From positions 141,000 to 176,498 of the forward strand of contig BCIH01000009.1 in the NCBI GenBank assembly GCA_002897115.2: a stretch of 35,499 bases of DNA, read 5' to 3'. Position numbers and translations under genes: made by a program. The stretch comes from Prototheca cutis. Taxonomy: Eukaryota; Chlorophyta; Trebouxiophyceae; Chlorellales; Chlorellaceae. Under the pieces are notes generated by a model, which ran no database searches, was not told where the DNA came from, and saw only the letters and a list, made by a program, of their open reading frames with translations. How positions within the stretch are numbered: position 1 is the stretch's first letter; the number at the start of each line of letters is the position of its first letter. Positions 13,163 to 23,093 of the stretch are shown piece after piece.

Positions 13163-13280
13163 GGGGTAATGGTTTAGTGGTATAATACTCGCTTAGGGAG
13201 AAGTGCCATTCGATTCCGGTCATACGGAATGAAACTTCGCAAATTGCGAGTGGTCCCGAGTTCGATTCTCGGTTACCCCC
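13163..13280 (+). tRNA. trnP-AGG: tRNA-Pro (anticodon AGG) with a 46-nt intron
   Basis: The acceptor stem GGGGTAA (13163-13169) pairs with TTACCCC (13273-13279), with discriminator C at 13280. The D arm contains an A box (TGGTTTAGTGG, 13170-13180). Anticodon stem CTCGC (13188-13192) pairs with GCGAG (13246-13250). Loop bases TTAGGG (13193-13198) give anticodon AGG at 13195-13197, with T38 at 13245. The T arm holds the B box around 13258-13268 (GTTCGATTC). The intron occupies 13199-13244, exactly the canonical place after position 37. The spliced tRNA is 72 nt, without encoded CCA. The gene is an independent Pol III unit between two + strand protein genes. Confidence 0.93.
13199..13244 (+). 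other. tRNA-Pro intron that folds on itself
   Basis: The 46-nt intron contains nested complementary segments: GAAGT with ACTTC at the outside, TTC with GAA inside, then ATTCCG and CGGAAT closing the loop GTCATA. This gives one extended hairpin beside the anticodon stem, compatible with the tRNA splicing endonuclease substrate shape. Confidence 0.75.
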
Positions 13281-13287
13281 CATTCTC

Positions 13288-13299
13288 TTTTGCTTTTTT
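13288..13299 (+). terminator. RNA polymerase III terminator of tRNA-Pro
   Basis: Two T runs follow the tRNA within 20 nt: TTTT at 13288-13291 and TTTTTT at 13294-13299. A run of four or more T on the sense strand is the standard Pol III stop. Confidence 0.8.
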
Positions 13300-13877
13300 C
13301 GGAGCTTCCCGTCCTTCCTCAAAGGAATCACATATTGCTGTGTTTTGCCTCTCGAGTGGAGCGTACTGCAGCTGGTCACTTGATTCCAGGCCATCCATCC
13401 ACTCCCACACAGAACCAGGTGCTATCGAGTAAATGTGTGCTGAAAACGTATGATGAAAACACGTTGCAACAGAAGAGCACCTTCTTTCCTATTTTTCAAG
13501 GACCTTGGATACTTCTGTCTCGTCCACTGTTGCCAGCCTCATCAATCTCCCCAGTTTTCCGCCTCCGACCGCTCCACTGTGCGTCCTGGACCAAGTGGCG
13601 TTGCCGATTCTCCAGTGTTCATCAAGCCCGCCGTTGTTTTATTGTTGCAGCGGCGAATTGTATGTAGATTATCATGAGAGCCTCGATAGTGTGTTTACCC
13701 AGGAACTGAAGCCAGGCGGCGAAAGAGCGCATTACCCAGCGGAACCCCGATTCCCAGCAGGCGTAGCGTACCATTCCAGGACGACTCCCTATCCCTGACG
13801 GCATCGAGTATCTAGCCCAAGGTAGCCTCCACGGCAGATGTGCATTTTTACATGTTTGTTACAATGTTCTGATCTCC
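13300..13877. other. Upstream region of the CPSF-A-like gene
   Basis: 578 nt between the tRNA terminator and the first Met of the next gene. Open frames exist (for example 13505-13798) but none resembles a known family or joins convincingly to the first exon downstream. It probably holds the promoter and 5' UTR; no clear TATA box was seen. Confidence 0.5.
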
Positions 13878-16800
13878 ATGACTGGGCATTTTGGGTGGTC
13901 TACTGTGCTCCAGTCGTGCGTCGTGAACTGTGCCGTGTTCGGGAGGTTCGGAACGGACCCTGCCTCTAGATGGGGCATCGTTGCAGCCACAGAAGACGAG
14001 CTGTTGCTGTTCAACCTCGATGAATTGGGGAATGGGTCCCTGGTGTGTCGCGTTCCTGTGTTCCGGAGCGTGCTCCAAGTTGCGGTGGCGTCACTTTCTG
14101 AAGACCAGGTGCAGGCAAAGGGGAACGGCATCCTGTGGAATGGACTGCGCCTGCGATCAAGAACTACACCACGCGCCAGCCACTGATGTCATCCCAAGAA
14201 CCCATATGGATTGTAGGATGTCGCCATAGCGCTTTTGGAAGACGACGAAGTAGCCGTGTATGAGTACAACCCTGCCAGCCAGAGGCACGTTGGCGATTTG
14301 GGTGGTTGAGCCACCCAGAACGGTGCATGGGCGGGGGGTGCAAATGATCGTGCATACCCTCGGTCCAGGCCGTGGGACCTTCCACACCCTTTTTAATCCC
14401 TGCCACACCAGGTTGGCTGAGGTGGCCAGGCATAGCTTTGGCTATCAACCCGGGAACCCCTGCCTGCACCTCTGCACACATGACCGGACTGTTGTGGTGG
14501 GCCGGGCCCTTCGAGAAATTCACCTTGTTGACCTCGAAAACACGCTTGAAGCGCAAAGTTTTGACTGGTCCACACCGAGCAGTTACTCTGCACCCATTTC
14601 GGACACCATCTGCGACATGCTCTTCACTGGTATGAATGTTCAGGTGTTGTGTGCCCGGGGCGGGTGGGCACCAGGGCTGGCTGGTGACATGCCAAGGATG
14701 AGTGCCGGTGGAGTCAGTGGGTTCCACAGTCTGACACTGGGTACACCTGTTGTCTCTGGTATGAGGCATGGAGCATGCCAGGGGACTCGCTCCAATTGTG
14801 CCCTTCCCCCACGCCCAGGAAATGGGGAGAGGCTGGTCGTCCTTTCAAAGGTTAGACCACAAAGTGATGTCAGGAACGAGCGATCGCCTTATATTTTGAC
14901 TGGGCTGGTCCGCGCTCAGAAGGGCAACGGCCTGAGCCTTGGGTTTGTGAGTGAAGCCCGCATCGAAGACGGACCGCCATCGCGCTTGCGGCCCGGCCTG
15001 GACCCAGACTCCTTCGTCATCGTCTCAGCTGGCAGCATGCAGTACTGGGGCAAGCATGGCAGGCTGGGCGACCCAGTGCGCCTGAAGACGACGTCCAACG
15101 TCTGGCACGCAGAGGAGGCATGCAATCTGCGGTTCGCTGATGCGGTGTGGTGTCCGGCACCCCCCACACTCTGCGGACTGGTCGCCAGGCAGGGGACTGA
15201 TGACAGGGACACTGACAGCGATACTGACTCCAGCATCTTGGAGCCCCTGCCTGGTGTGAACGTTCCATACAGAGTGGAGGTGGGCTCGCCGCAGGCGTTC
15301 AAGGTGATGGGCTGGGCGAGACGGTTGTTGGACTCTGGTGCGAACGATGGCACTTGCAGTAGCAACACCTAGAATTGGTACAATTGGAACATGCTGCCCA
15401 ATCCTGGCATTCAGTACCCGTGTACATGCACCATCTCAGCCATGGCACCGCACATGGACCATGCAGACGGCCTGCTTTCGCGCCGGTGCCGGCCAGGACC
15501 TGCAATTTTCGCCCGACGGCAAGGCGCTCCTCGTGCTCGGACCTGACGGGCCCAGCGTGTGTGCTGTGCGTTCAGAGGGCGATGATCTTCGATGCGGCCC
15601 ACCACGGCCCTTGCTGACTGGCCTGGGGAATGTGGCCAGCGCGCTCGCTCGGCCTGGGCCCGGCACGGTGCTGCGCCTGTCGACGGTGGCGCAGACTTCA
15701 TGGGGCTCGCGGCTGCTGTCTCTGGAGGCTGGGATGCGCGACGCGGATCAAGGGCCAGACACCTCCGGACCACAAGCGCAGATTGTGGTGAGAAACTGCA
15801 TCGGATGCCGGTCCGCATACAAGGCCATGATTATGGGAATGCGAGCCTCTTCTTATTCAGCCTGCGTCGCAACCCACAGCAACACCCCGCGATGCTCGCA
15901 GGTGCCACGTGCTGGCTGGGTGCTTCCCGGCGCTGCTGCAGCGCAGGACACCGTCGTCCTCTCCACAGACACGAGCTCCGTTATGGTATCCGTCACAGGT
16001 GAGCCGCCGTGCGCGTGACGGCATCGATTGTTGTTACGGGTGCAGTCCGAAACCTGGACGGAAGGTGCTTGTGCATAGTTTTTGACATGGCGACAAATGG
16101 GGAAGTTTCATTTCCGGGCTTCATAGCCTGAAAACATGGACGAGAGAAGAATCCGCCCATCCATCCCTGCAGACAGCGCTGGAGATGTGAAGCTGGTGAC
16201 AAGCCCAGCAGGGGCGCCGGCCCTGGACACCAAGGTACCAACACTGGCATGCTGCGCCCTGCCCAGCGGTGACTATGTGCAGGTGACCGACCGTGCGGTG
16301 CATGCCTGCGGCCCTGAAGGCCGCGAAACCATCTTTTCCGCTAGCAACGGCGAGGTCTTTGTCAACGCGACTGTGTTGCCGGATGTGGGCCTGGTCGCCG
16401 CGAGCACCAAGGGCGCGCAGGGTTCGCTGATGCTGCTGTGGTATCGACCTGGCCCAGATGGGTGGGGCCTCGTGGACCGCCAGTCTCTCCTCCTGGAGCC
16501 AGCGCCGGGGACCGAGGGCATCCTGGCGCGCATGACCGCGGAGATGTCGTGCATGGACGCATGCAACGTCGCGTCGGCCGGCGCGGAGCGGGAGCCGGTC
16601 CTCGCGCTGGGAACGTACGAGCCCGCGCTGTGCATGGCGCGCCTGTCTGCAGATGGTCGGCACGTGGTGGGCGTCCAGCGGCTGCCACTCATCGGTGCCA
16701 CGGCCCAGCTGGTCGGCGTGGGGCTCGCCGACGAGCCAGACATGGCACCCGTGCCAGAGAGCATCGTGCTGCTGGCCGCAGGTCGGGGCGCCCCTGCGCT

Positions 16801-19302
16801 GTGCCTGGTGGGCACGCGGACCGGCCTACTCCTGGCGTTTGAGGCGGGGCGTGATGGCGGCTGGGCACCGGCACTGTGCACCCGGCTGGGCCGTGAACCC
16901 GTTTCACTGGCGCTCCTACCCTCGGCGCGTCGCCGGCCTGAGCAACAGGTCTGGGCGCGGGACGTTGCGCTGGCAACCTGCGGCCGTGTGTTTCGCGTCA
17001 CGCGAACGCCAGGCGCCGTGCCGCGGTTGTCAGTGGCGGATGTTGGTTTTCGAAACACATGTTTGGCGCTGCCGCTTGCCGGCGCAGAAACGGGGGCGTT
17101 CCTGGCAGGGCTCCGCGATGGGCAGTGGCTGTGGGCCAGCACCCAAGCCGCGCCGCCGAGCGTCGCCGCATTGCGGTTGTCGGGGGCACTGTGCCTGAGG
17201 GATGACACTCTGAAAGTCGCGGCGGTCACGGGTATTGAAACGGCGACAGGCGAGTGCATCCTGTATGCGCTGCGCGATGGCAGCGGCACAGGTATGATCG
17301 TTTCGGTTACTGCATCTGAAGACATTCATATTGTCGGGCACCACGGTGGGTGGCGGGCACCATGCGTGCATGGCGCAAATATATGACGCTCTGCCGGCCA
17401 TTGCTGATTGCGCCTGCAGGCACTGCTTCAGAACCGGACGCGTCTGCCGCATGGAGAGGGTTTTATCCGCAAGAGGCAGTGATCTCCATGTGTTTCGTGG
17501 GAATAGAAGCAAACGCATGCAGGGGCGGCCTGTCGCCACGCGTGCCCCTCGGTGCGTGAGTTGGCTCGTGTGAGACATGGAAACCACATGACTGAGCCGC
17601 GTGTGCCGGTGTGTCGGGTTACACTGCGGTGGCGATCGAGCGCGATTTCTCAGCCCTTATTCCGGCTGCGTCGTTCGCGTGCATGCGAGGGTCGAACCCA
17701 TGCACCTTCCTTTCATGGTGGGCTCTCAGTAATATTTGTTCCACTCGGGACTCCCAGAAACTCAGTCCCCTCACCCCTCCCTTCTTCTCCCCCAACACAC
17801 AGTGCTGCCACAATTGCACCCGCTCGTACCAGGAGGCACGACAGGTCCCAGCAGCAGGCCCGGTCTGTCTGATGCCGTGTCCCCGCCAGAGGGTTGCCTG
17901 CTGGCCGTGGCAACACAGCGACGGGGGGACGCAGCGGCGGCGATGGCACAGGGCAAGGTTCGGGGCCTGCTACGTGTCCTGTCCCTGGGCCCAGGTTGCG
18001 GTGGCAGTGTGGATTGCGTGTGCGAGATGGGTTTCCCGGCGCTGCCCGTGGCAGTGGCCTCCATCCACTTTCCATGGCAGCCGCCGCTCATCCTGATGGC
18101 GGTGGGCAGGTGCCTGGTCACCTATTTTTTTGAGGATCGCCACGTGCTGCGCAAGGCAGCCACCACCTCGTTCTCGGACGACATCAGCACCCTTGAAGTG
18201 AGGAGGGTTTTTTGGGGGGGGGGGCCAGGGGACTTGCCACCAGGAGGAAGAAACTCTCTTTTTATGTGCCTGGATTTGTGCAAGTATCACCAGAACAACA
18301 TCCTAACAGATGCATGCTACTGATGTCATGGATCTGCTCCATTCGCGCGCTGCCACGTCACCACACCGTCCCCTTCCGACCCCCTCTGCATAGACATGCG
18401 GCGGCCATGCCCTCGTGGTGGAGGCCAGCGGCGGGGTGACGCTGCTCGACTTTGCGGTGAGCGGGCGACAGCGTGCAGGCGCCGTGTGCAGCAGCCCCAG
18501 CGTGGGCATAGCGCGCAAAGCCGGCGGCGCCGTGCTGGGTCGAGGTGTCGCAGCCTCTTTCCTGCCCCGCATGGGTGATGAGGAGCCCACGGAACTGGCA
18601 GTGGCTGATGCCAGCGGCAGCGTGAGTGTGCTGCGGGTAGGCCGCGGCGCCGGTGCGCGGGGGGAGGTGGACCTGATGCCCGTGACCGTGCTCCGGGTGC
18701 GGGAGCCTGTGGTGGGGCTGTTTGCGCTGGCACCTGCCTGTGCAGCTGCGGCGGAGGAACAAGACGACTGCGCCCGAGCACGGGCCGTGGCGCTTGCGTT
18801 GACAGTCCGTGGCAGGGTCATGGCACTGTCAGCCGGTGTACCGGGGGCCGACATGCTGGCGGCGCTGCAGCAAGCGTTGATGCGGCGTGCAGGCCTCGAC
18901 TGTGGGGTTCTGGAGCAGGGACCAGACTGGGTGACGCCTGCTCCCGAGTGTGGAGAGGCCCCTTTGGACGAACCAATGGAGAACGAGGGGATGCAGCTGG
19001 AGAGCCCCTCCGGACCTGCCGGCCCCGAACCAGCGGCATCTCCCTCCGAACCGGCATCGCCCAGCTCGAAGGATGGCAGCGGCAGCGATGACACCCGGCC
19101 GGAATGGGTGGAGGAATGGACGGCGCCCAATGGCAGCTTGACGGAGGCGCTGGATGGCGACCTGCTGGCAACCTTCCTCGACCTTCCCAGGGATGAGCAG
19201 GTGGCACTCGCAACACAGACTGGGGACAACACAGCACTGGGGCTGGCCAGCCTGATTGCAAGCTGGCAGGCCAGTGTGTCGGGGGTCATCCCAGCATGGT
19301 AG
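13878..19302 (+). CDS. DDB1/CPSF160/SF3B3-superfamily protein (MMS1_N plus CPSF_A), 10 exons
   Basis: Large multi-propeller scaffold protein. Exons: 13878-14108, 14217-14284, 14412-14629, 14819-15303, 15467-15787, 15902-15998, 16173-17291, 17420-17551, 17803-18197, 18394-19302; phases agree throughout and give 1324 residues. The N-terminal half has propeller strands such as DVAIALLEDDEVAVYEY and TVVVGRALREIHLVDL. The middle carries the PESIVLLAAG...LVGTRTGLLLAFE signature of the MMS1-type domain. The C-terminal part has HALVVEASGGVTLLDFAVSG and PTELAVADASGSVSVLRVG, matching the CPSF_A pattern of a 'D/E..G....L' strand followed by 'vaD..GnvsvLr'. Length and domain order best fit the plant 'CPSF A subunit protein' group typified by Arabidopsis At3g11960, distinct from DDB1, CPSF160 and SF3B3 proper. 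Partner and function are not known to me. The Met at 13878 is chosen because family similarity begins a few residues after it. Confidence 0.8.
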
Positions 19303-19674
19303 GCAATCCCTCCCACGCCTTGCCACGGGGCAGCGTTGCCTTTCGAGCGCGGCTCGGCTCTGTCTTTGGCGGCCATTCCATACTCGATCGAGAGCCCGTT
19401 CAACCAACAGCAAAGCACTCTGGCCATCTTGGTTCGCTTGTGATCCTCTGTGATGTCCTAGTGATCACATGTGCCTATCTCCCTCCTGCCATCATGCATC
19501 CCCATTGGATGTTGTCAAGTATGCAAGTGTGTGGATCTCTCATGCGTGTTGGGCATCAAGCGACATTAGTTGCTGGCTGTACAAAGATTGCAAATGTACA
19601 AGTATTGTTTTTCAGTCTAGGTAAAAAAATGCAGAAACGATTCTCCCATTGACAATAGCCATGGTACAAAGAGT

Positions 19675-19777
19675 ACCACGCAGGGCGACAATAATGCAAC
19701 CAGCTCAGTCAGCAACCCCCGGGGTGATGTGACGCTGTTGCGGCTGAGCTGGTTGCAGTATTGTCGCCCTGCACGGT
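19675..19777. repeat. Long near-perfect hairpin (inverted repeat)
   Basis: The left arm 19681-19708 and right arm 19744-19771 are reverse complements over 28 nt with one mismatch. The stem extends outward (ACC at 19675-19677 with GGT at 19775-19777, two internal mismatches) and inward (GCAAC at 19712-19716 with GTTGC at 19737-19741, one bulged A). The loop is about 20 nt. A small perfect hairpin, TGGTAC/GTACCA (19662-19678), abuts and partly overlaps it on the left. The shape fits a small-RNA precursor or a remnant of a MITE; no terminal target-site duplication was recognised. Confidence 0.85.
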
Positions 19778-20079
19778 AAAGCGAGGTCTGGCCTTTTCAA
19801 CTCTCGGATAATTTTGTCCGCTTTTCTTGACTCCGCAAAGACCTGTGTGATTACAGATCTTTCAGAAGAGATAGATAGTGCCGCTGCAAACATAGTTGCA
19901 ATATGAGGTGCTTCTTGCAGCTGCAAGGCCCAATGGCCTGCTTCCCGGCAGTCTGATCCTGGCTCAATTTGCCAGCGCCACCTGTAGCAGAGTGGATGAA
20001 AGAGGACGGGGTGAGCTATGCAGAAGCATGTCACGCACGGGCATTTCCATGGGGGTCGTCATCAAGGTGGAATGATGTG

Positions 20080-20169
20080 TAGTCCATTGGTATAGTGAAC
20101 AGGGGCCCGTCGAGGTGCACCCCGTCCGTGGGTCAGGACCGCAGTTTGGAGTGCCCGGGGTGTCAATCC
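20080..20169 (+). other. tRNA-like A-box and degenerate B-box pair
   Basis: TAGTCCATTGG at 20080-20090 fits the Pol III A-box consensus (TRGYNNANNNG). GGTGTCAATCC at 20159-20169 matches 8 of 11 positions of the B box. No acceptor stem can be formed around the pair, so this is not a working tRNA. It may be a tRNA-derived remnant or chance. Confidence 0.2.
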
Positions 20170-20664
20170 CAGACCCGCCTATTCTAGGCCGCTGAAGCTG
20201 TAGGGACATCGTCTAGAACAAGGACAATGTCCACAGGCATAAGCGGCCGGCCGGAGTGCAGTCATCATGGCAAAACCACCGGCGTTGCCGCCCCAATCAC
20301 ACCAAGCCATACCTTGTCGATGTAAGCTCGAAGCTCCCGTAAGTATGAAATTAGATCGAAGCGACAATCAAATAAAATAAAATAAGACGTCATCAACGAC
20401 CGTCGCCCTCATCTTTGATGGGAATCGCTCGACCCGGAGAGCCCGTGTGCGGCTGAGGTGGAACGAAGGCGCGAACTGCTTGCCCTGCATGCAATTCACG
20501 GGACCACAGAAGAATCATCCAAATAAATCGGCCCAGGAGGCCCGCTAATGGCCCGAGTGTCCCCCCAAAATTGTTTTCAAAGGGGACAGAAGTTTTGCGC
20601 TCTTGAATAGAGTTGCGAAGCCCTGGAAACAGAGGTGTCGTGACGATTTCCTTGCTCAGCAAGC

Positions 20665-22778
20665 ATGGAGAAGCAGGGCCTCTACTGCACGACCGCTGGA
20701 GTCGTCTTCCAGGACAAGGAAACGCTCCTGGAGCATTACAGGAGTGACTTTCACAGGTATTTGCATATTCGTGCCTGTTCTCTGCAAGTCTTTGTGTGAT
20801 GGGCGCAGCGCAGACTCCAAACTGGGAATGACCTCTGCGTGTGCCTGGGAGCGCAGGTACAACCTGAAGCGCAAGGTGGCTGGCCTCCCGCCCGTGAGCA
20901 AGGAATGGTATGATGCACGCAAGAGCCAGCTGCTGGGAACCATGGACACTAGCGTCAAGCGGACGTGGCAAGACCCGCTGACGGGAAAGCGGTTTGGCAG
21001 TGAGAACACCTACCAGGCATTCGTGAGGTGAGCTTCTGGGTGTGTGCGTGCGTGTAATGGGGAAGAAGTAGGGCCGGCACTCTGTCTAGTCATACGGTGG
21101 TCAGAGGACCTGTGCGAGACTGCATCGTGGGGCGCTGGTAGCCAGGCTGAAGGAGAATCCATCCACATTGACACCCTTCACCTTGCCCTGGTGCAGGTCC
21201 AAAAAGTACAAAGACCTCGTGGCCAAGTCAGGGCAGCCGGCGCCGGCCCCTGTCGTCAACATTGCCAGGCCCGCACCGGCAGAGGGCGAGCCCTCCAGCA
21301 GCGGCACCGAGGCGCTGCGACGCCCGCGACCGGCGCAGGGCCACGCCACCAAGGCCAGCCTGCGCCCCACGCCGGCGGTGGGCGATGCGGGGACGGAGGA
21401 CGGCATGGACACTGCTTCGGACGCCGAGTCTGACGAGTGGGTCACAGACTCCGAACCAGATGCAGAGGAGGGAGCGGGCGAATGGCAGGACTGGGACGTT
21501 CGGCAGTCGCTAATGGACAACCACATGTCGGCGAGCATGGAAGCCAACCTGACGTACATGTTCCAGAAGTTTGGCTTTTACCTCCCGGATTCAGAGTACC
21601 TGGCCGACCCAGAGGGGCTCATAAAGTACCTGGTGCGTGACTTGACAGCGGAACAGTGCTTGCACGCATGCCTGGTGGTGCTGCTGACCCGTCCGTGTGG
21701 TGATGGCGCCGGCAAATCAGTTCAATCCACACCCCGCATGTCCTTGCTGCCACCGGGTGCAGGGCGCGAAGCTGCAGCATGGACACATCCCGCTGTACCA
21801 GTCCGGGGACGATCCAAACGCCAAGCAGTTTAGGTCGCTGCACGCTGTCCAGGTGCGTATGCGTGTGCATTGGGGGTGCTCATCTGGGCCAATACTGATG
21901 GAAGCTCGCGGCCACACTACGAAACCAGGCGTGAAGCGTGGAGCGACTGCCAGGACATGCACGCGCTCCGTGCCTCCCTGCGCAGTGGCCACGACCTCCG
22001 TCAAGTATCCCAACAACTACCGCAGAGGCACATGGTGGACACCGTGCAGTGCAAGCTCCTGTACGATGGTAACGAGGACGAGTATGCTGATTTTTACGAC
22101 TACTCCGAGCAACCCGAAGAGAGCGGCGCTGAGAACCTCGGTGAGCTTGATGCGTTTTAGGCAGCCACATTCGGCGGCAGCAGTGCTGGTTGCCCCGTCG
22201 ACGCGCCTGTGAATCTGGGCAGGGGAATTGAGACCTGAAAAACCATCTCCAACTCCGTTCCCACACACCACCGGCTCTGCAGTTCTCGCTCTCGGGACCG
22301 AGGATGGCGACACAGCGGCGGCCGCCTTTGAACTGGGCGTGCCCCAGGCGGGCGGCGGCACGCGGTACCTGGGCCACCGCGAGTTTGCGCGGTACTACCG
22401 CCAGCGGTACAAGTCTGACCGCAGGGCGGCGCTGACCGCGGCTGCCAAAGTCCTCGCAGAGTACCGCCGCATGGCGGTTCCACTGCTGGTGCGTTTTGGT
22501 TGTGAGGGGTCCGTTGCCGGCGGGTGCGGCATACAATCCTGGGAAAGAGCAGGGGTTGTTCGAAACCGGTTGGCCGCCACTGCCGGCTAAAACAGCGCGA
22601 GGCCTCCGGGCCACCGTACCAACCACCTCATGACCCCGCGCAGACGGCCCAGACGACGGAGCGGACGGAGAAGCGGCGGGCCCAAAAGGCGGCGCAGCAG
22701 CACTGGTCCAAGAGCCAGCTGTCCCTGGGTATGGCCAGGAACATCAACGACAAGCTGCCCAAGAACGTCCCCTACTGA
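20665..22778 (+). CDS. REI1/ZNF622-type cytoplasmic 60S maturation factor with missing zinc ligands
   Basis: Seven exons, phases consistent: 20665-20756, 20857-21027, 21197-21632, 21763-21852, 22026-22140, 22283-22488, 22644-22778; 414 residues. In yeast and plants REI1/REIL acts on cytoplasmic pre-60S particles to release export factors, with its C-terminus probing the exit tunnel. Diagnostic segments: HRYNLKRKVAGLPPVS (residues about 30-45), GFYLPDSEYLADPEGLIKYL (about 214-233), CKLLYDGNEDEYADFYDYS (272-290), YLGHREFARYYRQRYK and the C-terminal NDKLPKNVPY. Between residues 105 and 190 lies a low-complexity, acidic linker. Odd: the zinc fingers keep their surrounding sequence but not their ligands. 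Finger 1 has C8, A11, H24, H30. Finger 2 has S192, D195, Y208, F213. Finger 3 has P243, Q246, H265, Q271. The gene is otherwise intact, with no stops or frameshifts. Confidence 0.93.
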
Positions 22779-23093
22779 AAGCCAGACACTTTGGCGATTG
22801 ACCTGGCCGTGTACCTCTGTTTCCTTTGGTCTACTTCATTCAGGGACGGGAACACCTGGGCCCCCGCGCCGCGACACACGATCCCGACCACCTGCAATCT
22901 ACCGGAATCTTTTGTGTATGGAAACAAGAGTGCCCCAGGCTTCGTCACTCAAAAAAATGAACGCTCCATTCCTTTGCTGGCCCTCCCAATGTAAACTGGT
23001 CTCTGGGTAATCTCACGCCACGGTTGCGTGCTTGCTGCCGTTTGGGTGTACAGCAAAACGAAAAGCAGGGACGCGGTCGGGGGAGGACGAGGA
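22779..23093. other. Convergent 3' region between REI1 and RPL8
   Basis: 315 nt between two stop codons facing each other. No gene seen. TGTAA occurs only on the + strand; no equivalent was found for RPL8. Confidence 0.6.
22990..22994 (+). promoter_or_regulatory. TGTAA putative polyadenylation signal of REI1
   Basis: Chlorophyte-type TGTAA 212 nt after the REI1 stop. It is about 100 nt from the end of the convergent RPL8 coding region, so the two 3' UTRs are close or overlapping. Confidence 0.45.

Larger units (their letters stand above)
19303..20664. other. Non-coding interval after the CPSF-A-like gene
   Basis: 1.36 kb without a recognisable protein gene on either strand. It contains a long hairpin (19675-19777) and a tRNA-like A-box/B-box pair (20080-20169). 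Just before the next gene it is AT-rich (20360-20390). No TGTAA occurs close behind the stop at 19302, so the transcript end of the upstream gene is unclear. Confidence 0.6.

Noticed and set aside
13505..13798. 97-codon frame upstream of the CPSF-A-like gene as a possible extra first exon
   Set aside because: No similarity to the family N-terminus, which already begins a few residues after the Met at 13878.
16273..17325. 350-codon open frame on the minus strand
   Set aside because: Antisense to the longest exon of the CPSF-A-like gene, low complexity, no recognisable domain.
17660..17715. GGTTCGACCC-like B box on the minus strand inside a CPSF-A-like intron
   Set aside because: No acceptor stem, anticodon arm or A box can be placed around it; only a 7-bp GTGCATG/CATGCAC inverted repeat is present.
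18303..19427. 374-codon open frame on the minus strand
   Set aside because: Covers the last CPSF-A-like exon in antisense; Ser/Pro/Ala-rich and without recognisable motifs.
21733..21762. A CPCC motif upstream of REI1 exon 4, which could restore a zinc knuckle
   Set aside because: It lies in the pyrimidine-rich 3' end of the intron; retaining it would break the conserved join of YL to G-A-K-L and would require reading through unrelated sequence.
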